From contig CAJURV010000042.1 of assembly GCA_910588925.1 (NCBI GenBank), forward strand, positions 1-18,908: 18,908 nt of DNA, in the 5' to 3' direction. A model generated the notes under the pieces. It ran no database searches and was not told the origin of the DNA. It worked only from the letters and a program-made list of their open reading frames with translations. Positions 7,004 through 14,026 of the stretch are shown piece after piece. The stretch's first letter is position 1, and each line of letters starts with the position of its first letter. The stretch comes from an uncultured Rikenellaceae bacterium. Its GTDB lineage: Bacteria > Bacteroidota > Bacteroidia > Bacteroidales > Rikenellaceae. The translations under genes were made by a program, and so were the position numbers.

Positions 7004-8566
7004 ATGAGTGCCAACACAGACAAGATAAAACAACTGATCTCACTCCGCGAAGAGGCGAAGAGAGGCGGCGGCGAAAAACGTATAGAATCTCAGCACAGCA
7101 AAGGCAAGCTGACTGCCCGCGAACGTATCGAGATGCTTTTGGACGAAGGATCGTTCGAAGAGTTCGACATGTTCGTCAAACACCGTTGCACCAACTTCGG
7201 CATAGATAAGGAAAACTACTACGGCGACGGCGTCGTGACAGGCTACGGCACCATAGACGGTCGTCTGGTCTACATATTCGCACAGGACTTCACCGTTTTC
7301 GGCGGCTCACTCTCCGAAACCCTCGCAGCCAAAATATGCAAGGTGATGGATATGGCAATGAAGAACGGCGCACCCCTCATCGGCATCAACGACTCGGGCG
7401 GCGCCCGCATACAGGAGGGTGTCAACAGCCTTGCCGGCTATTCTGAGATATTCCAGCGCAACATCCTCGCATCGGGCGTAGTGCCTCAGATATCCGCCAT
7501 CTTCGGCCCCTGCGCCGGCGGTGCGGTATACTCTCCCGCCCTCACCGACTTCATAATCATGAGCAAGGGCACCAGCTACATGTTCGTGACAGGCCCCAAG
7601 GTCGTCAAGACCGTAACCGGCGAGACCGTCACACAGGAGCAGCTCGGCGGCGCATCCATCCACTCTACCAAATCGGGTGTGGCTCACTTCGTGGTAGACG
7701 ATGAGAACGAGGGCATGGGTCTTATACGCAAGCTCTTGAGCTATATCCCCCAGAACAACCTGGAGGACGCCCCCTTAAGCGTATGCACCGATGCCATAGA
7801 CCGTCTCGAAGACACACTCAACGAAATCATCCCCGACAACCCCAACAAGCCTTACGACGTGTTGGACGTAATAGCGGCCATAGTAGACAACGGCGAGTAT
7901 CTCGAATCGCAGAAGTTCTTCGCCCCCAACGTCATCACCTGCTTCGCCCGTTTCAACGGCCAGTCGGTGGGTATAATAGCCAACCAGCCCAAGTATCTGG
8001 CCGGCGTGCTCGACATCAACGCATCGCGTAAGGCGGCCCGCTTCATACGTTTCTGCGACGCGTTCAACATTCCCATCGTAACACTCGAGGACGTTCCCGG
8101 CTTTTTGCCCGGCACAGGACAGGAGTACGGCGGCATCATACTCCACGGCGCCAAATTGCTCTTCGCTTACGGCGAGGCTACGGTGCCCAAAGTCACCGTC
8201 ATCCTGCGTAAGGCTTACGGCGGCGCCTATTGCGTGATGAGCCCCAAGAACCTGCGCGGCGACATCAACTACTCATGGCCTACCGGCGAGATAGCGGTAA
8301 TGGGCCCCAGCGGCGCTATAGAGGTGCTCTACGCCAAGGAGCTAAAGGCTATAGAAGATCCGGAAGCCAAAGCCAAATTCGTGGCCGAGAAGGAACAGGA
8401 GTACAGGGAGGCTTTCGCCAACCCGTACAATGCGGCAAGATACGGCTATATCGACGACGTAATAGAACCACGCAACACCCGCTTCCGCATAATACGCGCG
8501 CTTCAGTCGCTGGCAACCAAGAAGTTGGTAAACCCGGCCAAGAAGCACTCCAACATCCCATTGTAG
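7004..8566 (+). CDS. mmdA: Methylmalonyl-CoA decarboxylase, carboxyltransferase subunit
   Basis: Transfers the carboxyl group of (S)-methylmalonyl-CoA to biotin on the carrier protein, releasing propionyl-CoA; cytoplasmic, peripheral to the membrane pump. At 520 residues it has the full crotonase-type carboxyltransferase pair. The N-half carries NDSGGARIQEG (129-139) and the oxyanion-hole region GPCAGGAVYSPA (168-179). The C-half carries VPGFLPG (364-370) and RKAYGGAY (402-409). By sequence alone it could serve a propionyl-CoA carboxylase. The adjacent mce, OadG-like, biotin-carrier and OadB genes, and the absence of a biotin carboxylase gene, argue for the Na+-pumping decarboxylase. Confidence 0.95.
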   Translation: MSANTDKIKQLISLREEAKRGGGEKRIESQHSKGKLTARERIEMLLDEGSFEEFDMFVKHRCTNFGIDKENYYGDGVVTGYGTIDGRLVYIFAQDFTVFGGSLSETLAAKICKVMDMAMKNGAPLIGINDSGGARIQEGVNSLAGYSEIFQRNILASGVVPQISAIFGPCAGGAVYSPALTDFIIMSKGTSYMFVTGPKVVKTVTGETVTQEQLGGASIHSTKSGVAHFVVDDENEGMGLIRKLLSYIPQNNLEDAPLSVCTDAIDRLEDTLNEIIPDNPNKPYDVLDVIAAIVDNGEYLESQKFFAPNVITCFARFNGQSVGIIANQPKYLAGVLDINASRKAARFIRFCDAFNIPIVTLEDVPGFLPGTGQEYGGIILHGAKLLFAYGEATVPKVTVILRKAYGGAYCVMSPKNLRGDINYSWPTGEIAVMGPSGAIEVLYAKELKAIEDPEAKAKFVAEKEQEYREAFANPYNAARYGYIDDVIEPRNTRFRIIRALQSLATKKLVNPAKKHSNIPL

Positions 8567-8588
8567 CATAACGGACAAAATTTCAACG

Positions 8589-9503
8589 ATGAAAAAATTA
8601 AGTAAAATTGCGACCGTTATAGCTCTCGGCATGTTAGCTGTGCCCTGTTTCGCGCAGAGCGTCAAGGACGTGCGCATCAACGAGGTGCTCGTCAAGAACG
8701 AGAACAGCTACATGGACGACTACGGTCAGCGCAACGGTTGGATAGAGCTTTTCAACAGCGGCTATTCGAACGTGAACATAGCGGGGTGCTACCTATCTAT
8801 AGACCCTTCCGACCCCTCGGTTACCTACAAGATCCCCAAGAACGACCCCCGTACCGTAATCCCTCCACAGGGCTACGTGGTGTTCTTCGCGGACGGTTCG
8901 GCCGATAAGGGCACCTTCTACACCAACTTCACCCTCGACAAGACCGGCGAGATATATCTTCTCGACGCCGGCAAGCACGAGAGCGACAAAGTGGTGTACG
9001 ACCTCGAGGCCATGACCCCCGATATCTCTATCGGCTACATGATCTTCGACCAGAACGAAGGGCTTACGTGGGGCGATCTGCCCGCCACCACTCCGGGAGC
9101 CACCAACGAGGTAAACGAGATAATACCCCGTTCGGAGATCTTCCGCGAGCACGACCCCAAGGGCGTAATAATGGCAATAACCGCCATGACGGTGGTATTC
9201 TCGGCCCTGCTGTTGCTATTCCTCTGCTTCAAGACCGTGGGCAACATACTCATGCGCGTGGGTGCCAACAAGAGCGCCAAGGCCGCAGGCACCGCACCCG
9301 TACGTCAGACGGCGGCGCAGCTAAATAAAGACGCCATCTCGGGCGAGGTGATAGCGGCCATAGCCACCACCATACGCCTGTTCGAAGAGGATCTGCACGA
9401 CAAAGAGTCGGAGGTTATCACCATCAACCGCGTGGCTCGTACCTACTCGCCGTGGAGCTCCAAGATTTACGGTATCAACAACCAGCCCGTAAGAAAGAAG
9501 TAG
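8589..9503 (+). CDS. OadG-like pump subunit with N-terminal lamin-tail domain
   Basis: A 304-residue membrane protein, far longer than the roughly 80-120 residues of classical OadG/MmdD. Residues 1-22 form a signal peptide (basic MKK, hydrophobic core, CFA-QS cleavage). Residues about 27-175 look like a lamin-tail (LTD) beta-sandwich: RINEVLVKNENSYMDDYG, WIELFNSG, VNIAGCYLS, then PPQGYVVFFADG and LDKTGEIYLLD. One transmembrane helix spans about 193-216. The cytoplasmic tail has a helical segment near 250-270 and ends in the ARTYSPWSSKIYG region. By analogy the helix and tail anchor the decarboxylase, with the LTD outside the membrane. It starts 22 nt after mmdA. The LTD partner is unknown. 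Confidence 0.85.
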   Translation: MKKLSKIATVIALGMLAVPCFAQSVKDVRINEVLVKNENSYMDDYGQRNGWIELFNSGYSNVNIAGCYLSIDPSDPSVTYKIPKNDPRTVIPPQGYVVFFADGSADKGTFYTNFTLDKTGEIYLLDAGKHESDKVVYDLEAMTPDISIGYMIFDQNEGLTWGDLPATTPGATNEVNEIIPRSEIFREHDPKGVIMAITAMTVVFSALLLLFLCFKTVGNILMRVGANKSAKAAGTAPVRQTAAQLNKDAISGEVIAAIATTIRLFEEDLHDKESEVITINRVARTYSPWSSKIYGINNQPVRKK

Positions 9504-9511
9504 TGCGCGTA

Positions 9512-9545
9512 TTAGTGCCCGGGCAACAGTCGCTCAAGGCACTAA
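9512..9545 (+). other. Intra-operon hairpin before the biotin-carrier gene
   Basis: TTAGTGCC (9512-9519) is exactly complementary to GGCACTAA (9538-9545) across an 18-nt loop that contains CCCGGG overlapping the first arm. It sits in the unusually long 80-nt gap between the OadG-like gene and the biotin-carrier gene. No T-run follows, so an mRNA-processing or stabilising hairpin fits better than a terminator. Confidence 0.4.
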
Positions 9546-9583
9546 ACGGCTAACGAAAGTTAATACATAACGACTTACTTAAA

Positions 9584-10021
9584 ATGAAAGAATATAAACT
9601 TACAATCAACGGCAACGAATATGTCACCTCTATAAGCGTAGAGGACGGTATAGCCAACGTTACTGTCAACGGGCAGGAGTACAAAAACATAGCCGTAGAG
9701 GGCATGACGAAGAAAAACAAATCTATGCCCCACGTGGCGCCGCGTCCCGCAGTAGCGGAGGCCGCAGCACCCGTAGCCGCTCCCCGTCCCGCATCTACTG
9801 GCGGTGCCGGTAGCCCTATCAAATCGCCGCTTCCAGGCGTGGTGCTCGACGTCTTCGTCAAAGAGGGCGATGCCGTCAAGACCGGACAACGCCTCATGCT
9901 TCTCGAAGCCATGAAAATGGAGAACAATATCGAGAGCGACAAAGACGGCGTCGTAAAATCTATCGTAGCCCGCAAAGGCGACTCTGTGCTCGAGGGCGAT
10001 GTCTTAATCACAATAGAATAA
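9584..10021 (+). CDS. mmdC: Biotin carboxyl carrier subunit of the decarboxylase
   Basis: Carries the carboxyl group on biotin from MmdA to the membrane subunit OadB. The 145-residue protein has a short N-terminal beta region (1-45), a proline/alanine-rich flexible linker (about 50-75) and a C-terminal biotinyl domain (about 78-145). The canonical EAMKMEN motif places the biotinylated lysine at K111. SPLPGVV at 81-87 is the usual domain entry. It follows an 80-nt gap with a hairpin. The oadB ATG comes 4 nt after its stop. Confidence 0.96.
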   Translation: MKEYKLTINGNEYVTSISVEDGIANVTVNGQEYKNIAVEGMTKKNKSMPHVAPRPAVAEAAAPVAAPRPASTGGAGSPIKSPLPGVVLDVFVKEGDAVKTGQRLMLLEAMKMENNIESDKDGVVKSIVARKGDSVLEGDVLITIE

Positions 10022-10025
10022 CGAC

Positions 10026-11186
10026 ATGGCAGAACATAACTTTTTCCAGTTTCTGGGCGAGAACCTAGTGGAGTTTGCCAAATTCACGGGTTTCGCCAAT
10101 GTGGAGTACGGGCACATCATAATGATATTGATAGGTCTGTTCTTCATATACTTAGCCATATTCAAGAAGTTCGAACCCATGCTGCTGTTGCCTATAGGCT
10201 TCGGTATGATCGTGGGTAACATCCCGTTCTATCCCGGCCTGCAGATAGGTGTGTACGAAGACGGTTCCGTGCTCAACTACCTCTACTTCGGTGTGTTGAA
10301 AGGGGTCTACCCTCCCCTCATATTCTTGGGCATAGGCGCCATGACCGACTTTTCGGCCCTCATATCCAACCCTAAACTGATGTTGATAGGGGCGGCAGCC
10401 CAGTTCGGTATCTTCGGTGCCTACATGCTGGCGCTCGCTTTGGGCTTCACCGCATCGGAGGCCGGTGCGATAGGTATCATCGGCGGCGCCGACGGTCCCA
10501 CCGCCATCTTCCTCTCGAGCAAGCTGGCTCCGGACCTTATGGGTGCCATAGCGGTATCGGCCTACTCTTACATGGCATTGGTACCGGTGATACAGCCTCC
10601 TATAATGAAGCTGTTCACCACACAGAAAGAACGTCTCATCAAGATGCGTCCGCCCCGCATGGTATCCACTACCGAGAAGATCATCTTCCCGATAATAGGC
10701 GTGTTGCTCACATGCTTCCTCGTGCCGTCCGGTCTGCCCCTTTTGGGTATGCTTTTCTTCGGCAACCTGCTTAAGGAGAGCGGTGTAACGCGTCGTTTGG
10801 CCAACACCGCAAGCGGTCCGCTCATCGACATCGTGACGATACTCATAGGTCTCACCGTAGGTGCCTCTACACAGGCCACCACCTTCCTGACCGTAAAGAG
10901 TGTCGGCATATTCGCTCTCGGTGCGCTCTCGTTCGTGATAGCCACATCGGCCGGCGTACTTTTCGTCAAACTGTTCAACCTCTTCCTCAAAGAGGGTAAC
11001 AAGATCAACCCCCTCATCGGCAACGCCGGCGTATCGGCAGTGCCCGACTCGGCAAGGGTATCGCAGGAAGTGGGTCTCAAATACGACAAGAGCAACTATC
11101 TGCTCATGCACGCTATGGGCCCCAACGTCGCAGGCGTTATCGGCTCGGCCGTTGCAGCCGGTATCTTGCTAGGATTCCTGAGCTAA
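10026..11186 (+). CDS. oadB: Na+-translocating decarboxylase beta subunit
   Basis: Integral membrane subunit that decarboxylates carboxybiotin and exports Na+, conserving the energy of methylmalonyl-CoA decarboxylation. The 386 residues are mostly hydrophobic helices. The signature GGADGPTAIF begins at 153 and contains D156, equivalent by spacing to the Na+-binding D203 of Klebsiella OadB. Y182, N328, G332, S337 and R344 likewise fall where Klebsiella Y229, N373, G377, S382 and R389 are expected (within SAYSYMALVP and NPLIGNAGVSAVPDSARVSQ). The functional sites therefore look intact. Start is ATG, coupled to mmdC through TAA-CGAC-ATG. The last 8 nt lie inside the long terminator palindrome. 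Confidence 0.96.
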   Translation: MAEHNFFQFLGENLVEFAKFTGFANVEYGHIIMILIGLFFIYLAIFKKFEPMLLLPIGFGMIVGNIPFYPGLQIGVYEDGSVLNYLYFGVLKGVYPPLIFLGIGAMTDFSALISNPKLMLIGAAAQFGIFGAYMLALALGFTASEAGAIGIIGGADGPTAIFLSSKLAPDLMGAIAVSAYSYMALVPVIQPPIMKLFTTQKERLIKMRPPRMVSTTEKIIFPIIGVLLTCFLVPSGLPLLGMLFFGNLLKESGVTRRLANTASGPLIDIVTILIGLTVGASTQATTFLTVKSVGIFALGALSFVIATSAGVLFVKLFNLFLKEGNKINPLIGNAGVSAVPDSARVSQEVGLKYDKSNYLLMHAMGPNVAGVIGSAVAAGILLGFLS

Positions 11187-11265
11187 GGTCTGTTTTATTT
11201 ATGCAGAAGAGGCGGAACAAAACATGTTCCGCCTCTTCTGCATAAATAAAACAGACCTTAGCTCA
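11179..11265 (+). terminator. Very long perfect palindrome ending the sodium-pump operon
   Basis: Arms 11179-11219 and 11225-11265 are exact reverse complements (41 bp) around a 5-nt AAACA loop. The left arm begins within the last sense codons of oadB and includes its stop. The core GGCGGAAC/GTTCCGCC with flanking T-rich tracts resembles an ordinary Bacteroidota terminator, but the stem is several times longer than needed. It should also work on the opposite strand. Confidence 0.75.
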
Positions 11266-11298
11266 AGAAGCGATTCTTTGAGCGACAACCCTTCCGGG

Positions 11299-11426
11299 AG
11301 ACCACTTCGTGGAGACTTACTTTTGTCACTCGACAAAAGTAAGCAAAAACGAGGGGGCACGGCCCCTTTTGATAGACGTCATACTCGGTGAAGTCGCAAA
11401 AGTCGGTTTGAAACACTTCAAATAGA
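11299..11426. repeat. Dispersed structured repeat, copy A
   Basis: Shares a 17-nt identical core (AGACTTACTTTTGTCAC, 11313-11329) and several flanking blocks with the stretch at 18430-18535. The blocks are AGACCAC..GTG upstream, then GCAC..CCCC.TTTTGA.AG.CGTCATA, then an ACACTTCA-like tail. This copy keeps a 12-bp perfect inverted repeat (11316-11327 with 11332-11343, loop ACTC) and a GGGGC/GCCCC hairpin followed by TTTT (11354-11370). It encodes no credible protein. Outer limits are approximate. Confidence 0.65.
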
Positions 11427-11582
11427 GTATGGAAAATAGCAAGAAATTTACAACTCATTCATACAATTTTGTTTTCCGCTGTCAGAGACCGAGAGACGTA
11501 AAATACTTTCCTTTTTACGGACCGAAGAATTAGAGTCGAGCGCGTTTAAAATCACACAATAGCATCTATTTGCAAAACAGAT
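11427..11582. other. Gene-free spacer between repeat copy A and the sodB terminator
   Basis: AT-rich spacer with no credible open frame. It contains two small inverted repeats: CGTAAAA/TTTTACG (11497-11503 with 11513-11519) and GCATCT/AGATGC (11562-11567 with 11579-11584). The second abuts the sodB terminator stem. Nothing else is recognisable. Confidence 0.45.
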
Positions 11583-11613
11583 GCGACCGTATCGTTAACT
11601 GCGATACGGTCGC
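11583..11613 (-). terminator. Terminator of sodB
   Basis: GCGACCGTATCG (11583-11594) and CGATACGGTCGC (11602-11613) are perfectly complementary with a 7-nt loop. The stem lies 38 nt beyond the sodB stop on the minus strand. On that strand it is followed by ATCTGTTTTGC, only a modest T-tract. Confidence 0.6.
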
Positions 11614-11651
11614 CATATAAACAACCTTTAATTTTTAAATCAGACGAGAAA

Positions 11652-12248
11652 TTATTTCCCGAGCAGAGCTACCGAGAAACGGTCCTCGATACGCTGCCAG
11701 TCGATAACCTCCCATATAGACGACAGAAACTCGGCGCGACGGTTCTGATAGTCGAGATAGTATGCGTGTTCCCATACGTCTATGCACAATACTGGAATCC
11801 GTCCCTCTTTTATAGGTGTGCCGGCGTTAGATGTCGTTACTATCTCGAGCTCCTCGCCCTTTACGACGAGCCACGCCCATCCGGAACCGAACTGCGCCGC
11901 CGCAGCTTTAGACAACTGTTCTTTCATTGAACCGAAAGAGCCGAACGATAGCTCTATCGACTCGAGAAGCAACCCCTCGGGCTCTTTTTTAGGCTTGTGG
12001 GCGAGGCCTTCGAAAAAGAATATGTGATTCCACGCCTGAGCCGCATTGTTAAACACGCCTCCGTCGGATTTCTTCACGATCTCGTCGAGAGGCATGCTTT
12101 CGAATTTCGTACCCTCGATAAGATTGTTAAGATTGTCGATATAGGTTTTGAGGTGCTTACCGTAATGGTACTCCATCGTCTTTTCGCTGATGTGAGGAGC
12201 CAATGCACCGAGCTTGTAGGGTAACGGGGGTAATTCGTGCTTTTTCAT
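11652..12248 (-). CDS. sodB: Superoxide dismutase, Fe/Mn family
   Basis: Dismutates superoxide to oxygen and hydrogen peroxide; cytoplasmic, as there is no signal peptide. The 198-residue sequence aligns by eye along its length with E. coli SodB: the N-terminus ELPPLPY, ALAPHISEKTMEYHYGKH, GGVFNNAAQAWNH, FGSGWAWLV and DVWEHAYYLDY. Metal ligands are H28, H75, D157 and H161. Q71 in NNAAQ is the position typical of Fe-type enzymes. Related Bacteroidales enzymes are often cambialistic (Fe or Mn), so the metal cannot be fixed from sequence. It is flanked by its own terminator; the upstream leader is AT-rich with no strong promoter box. Confidence 0.96.
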   Translation of the reverse strand: MKKHELPPLPYKLGALAPHISEKTMEYHYGKHLKTYIDNLNNLIEGTKFESMPLDEIVKKSDGGVFNNAAQAWNHIFFFEGLAHKPKKEPEGLLLESIELSFGSFGSMKEQLSKAAAAQFGSGWAWLVVKGEELEIVTTSNAGTPIKEGRIPVLCIDVWEHAYYLDYQNRRAEFLSSIWEVIDWQRIEDRFSVALLGK

Positions 12249-12530
12249 AATAATAATATTTTATAGTTAAATTTAATCGGACATTTCCTGTCATACATTA
12301 CCGGTTGCAATTTCCTTGCCACAATAATCACGCTTCAACAAACATTTAAAAATCAATAAATTATCGTATATCATTAAAATTACGACACCCCCGAATAACG
12401 TTGGATATCGTAAACAAGCCCCACAATAAACCACATTATCAGCTATACCACAACAAGTTAGCGAACACGACTTCATTTTGGATATTCCATAAACAATCGC
12501 ATATACGAAATATTTTCTTACATCCGCGGT
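12249..12530. other. Divergent intergenic region between sodB and the YkvA-like gene
   Basis: About 280 bases of AT-rich DNA with no credible gene. The minus-strand open frame across 12291-12674 runs into the real gene at 12565 and has no recognisable family. It presumably holds the sodB promoter; TAAATTTA on the minus strand just upstream of the start is the only weak candidate. Confidence 0.4.
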
Positions 12531-12538
12531 TATATTTG
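12531..12538 (+). promoter_or_regulatory. -7 box for the YkvA-like gene
   Basis: TATATTTG matches TAnnTTTG exactly, 26 nt upstream of the ATG at 12565. No clear -33 TTTG lies at the usual 19-21 nt spacing. Confidence 0.5.
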
Positions 12539-12564
12539 CGATACTAATATATACGACCACTCCG

Positions 12565-12972
12565 ATGAACAAGTCAGACGAAGCCATAAACGATTTCAAA
12601 TCCGGCAAATGGACCGGCAAAGCGCAATCTTTCGTAGGCAATAAACAAAAGATGCGTAGCCTCTTAGACAGCATAACGGGCTACCTGAACAAAAGCGCAT
12701 TGAGACCTGTATTCGACAAACTGCGCCTGATGGTATCGTACCTCAACGACGTCTACCGCGGTTATTACACCGACTACAGCATAAAGCACTACGTGATAGT
12801 GATAGCGGCTATAATATACGTGGTGTCTCCCATGGACGCGATACCCGATCTGCTGCCTGTTGTCGGCCTTACCGACGATGCTACGGTAATAGGCGCCGTA
12901 TTCCTATCGCTGAAAGACGAGCTGTCACGATACAGCAAATGGCGTAACTCCCTACGGCACGTAAACGAATAA
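12565..12972 (+). CDS. YkvA-family (DUF1232) small membrane protein
   Basis: A 135-residue protein whose central part matches DUF1232: a hydrophobic stretch (about 75-88) running into YVVSPMDAIPDLLPVVGLTDDATVIG (85-110). This carries the family hallmark of P-x-D-x-I-P-D and a glycine followed by DD. The N-terminal 60 residues are basic and helical, and the C-terminus is a charged helix. Members are predicted membrane-associated, and their function is not established. The gene appears monocistronic, with a -7 box upstream and a strong hairpin downstream. Confidence 0.85.
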   Translation: MNKSDEAINDFKSGKWTGKAQSFVGNKQKMRSLLDSITGYLNKSALRPVFDKLRLMVSYLNDVYRGYYTDYSIKHYVIVIAAIIYVVSPMDAIPDLLPVVGLTDDATVIGAVFLSLKDELSRYSKWRNSLRHVNE

Positions 12973-13002
12973 CAACCGACGTTTTCTATAAGCCTATATA
13001 CG

Positions 13003-13042
13003 AACCGATCGTCGCGACATACTGTTGTCGCGACGATCGGTT
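13003..13042 (+). terminator. Terminator with 16-bp perfect stem
   Basis: Arms 13003-13018 and 13027-13042 are exactly complementary (16 bp) around an 8-nt ATACTGTT loop. They begin 30 nt after the stop of the YkvA-like gene and end in a short T-rich tract (TTTGTATT). This is the last visible signal before the HAD promoter. Confidence 0.7.
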
Positions 13043-13189
13043 TGTATTACCGCCCTACCTTCAATGCCGTTCGACATGCCCTGCACGGCGCAACAAAAAG
13101 TACGGAGCATGCGTGCCACCTGACCAAGCCCAGACTAATTATGACTACAAAAAAGGATGGTTTTTATCGGACGGCAGCAACTATTTTCA

Positions 13190-13197
13190 TACATTTG
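13190..13197 (+). promoter_or_regulatory. -7 box for the HAD phosphatase gene
   Basis: TACATTTG matches TAnnTTTG exactly and lies 43 nt upstream of the ATG at 13241. An in-frame ATG at 13157 precedes this box, so transcription from here would exclude it. This helps decide the start. Confidence 0.5.
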
Positions 13198-13240
13198 CCA
13201 TGCGACTCAGCAAGGGACGACTAACTGTAACACAATAACG

Positions 13241-14026
13241 ATGAGCAACATAAAAGCGATATTTTTCGACATAGACGGCACTTTGGTCAGTTTCAAAACC
13301 CACCGCATTCCAGCCTCCACGCTCGATGCATTAGAAAGGCTGCGCGAAAAAGGCATCAAACTGTTCATAGCCACCGGCCGTCCCAAAAGCATAGTAAACA
13401 ATCTCGGCGATTTTAACTTCGACGGCTACGTTACACTCAACGGCGGCGTCTGTATAGTCGACGGAAAGACTATTTTCAGCCGCTCTCTGCCGCAGGACGA
13501 TACGGATATGTTGATAGAACAGAGCCGTGGCGGCGAACGGTTCCCGTGTATTTACGTACTCGACGATGCCATGGCCCTCACCGGAGGAGATGCCGTAGTG
13601 GATAATGTGATGCGCATGCTCGACCTTAAAATGCCGCAAAAGGTTACGGCAGAAGCCATACGAGGCAAGAGAGCGTATCAAGTGCTCGCGTTCTTCTCCC
13701 CCGAAGAGGAGACGGAGATAATGCGCCTGATGCCCGGAAGCGTCACTACACGATGGAACGACGCGTTCACCGACATAATACCGGCCGGCAGCAGTAAAAG
13801 CGTGGGTATGGAGAAGATACTGGGGCTATTCGGAATAACGAGAGAGGAGTGCATGGCTTTCGGCGACGGAGGCAACGACATAGAGATGCTACGTTACGCC
13901 GGATGCGGCATAGCCATGGGCGGATCGTCTCCCGAGGTACAGGCTGCAGCCGACTACATCACCGACAATGTCGATAACGACGGCATACTCAAAGCGCTTG
14001 TCCGGTTCGGCGTATTGGAGCGGTAG
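13241..14026 (+). CDS. Cof-type HAD-superfamily phosphatase (HAD-IIB)
   Basis: Hydrolyses phosphate from small metabolites such as sugar phosphates or cofactor phosphates; cytoplasmic, natural substrate unknown. The 261 residues carry all four HAD motifs: DIDGTL with nucleophile D10 and acid D12, ATGRP with T45, K186 after AGSS, and GDGGNDIEM with D209 and D213. A C2-type cap (about 85-185) lies between motifs II and III, as in the Cof family. The ATG at 13241 gives MSNIKAIFFDIDGTL, the usual distance to motif I; the in-frame ATG at 13157 would add 28 unconserved residues upstream of the promoter box. The last 38 nt overlap the convergent GH3 gene. Confidence 0.92.
   Translation: MSNIKAIFFDIDGTLVSFKTHRIPASTLDALERLREKGIKLFIATGRPKSIVNNLGDFNFDGYVTLNGGVCIVDGKTIFSRSLPQDDTDMLIEQSRGGERFPCIYVLDDAMALTGGDAVVDNVMRMLDLKMPQKVTAEAIRGKRAYQVLAFFSPEEETEIMRLMPGSVTTRWNDAFTDIIPAGSSKSVGMEKILGLFGITREECMAFGDGGNDIEMLRYAGCGIAMGGSSPEVQAAADYITDNVDNDGILKALVRFGVLER

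Noticed and set aside
10152..11111. 319-residue minus-strand open frame opposite oadB
   Set aside because: Antisense to a highly conserved membrane protein; rich in E, G, H and Y with no hydrophobic or domain pattern of its own.
11179..11265. The palindromes as sequencing or assembly fold-back artefacts
   Set aside because: Not fully excluded, but both centre on sensible terminator cores, end abruptly after 41-55 bp, and one carries an internal single-base difference. A fold-back would normally continue as an exact inverted copy.
11258..11458. 66-residue minus-strand open frame over repeat copy A
   Set aside because: It lies within a dispersed structured repeat whose second copy (18430-18535) aligns with substitutions and gaps that do not preserve a frame; probably a spurious ORF.
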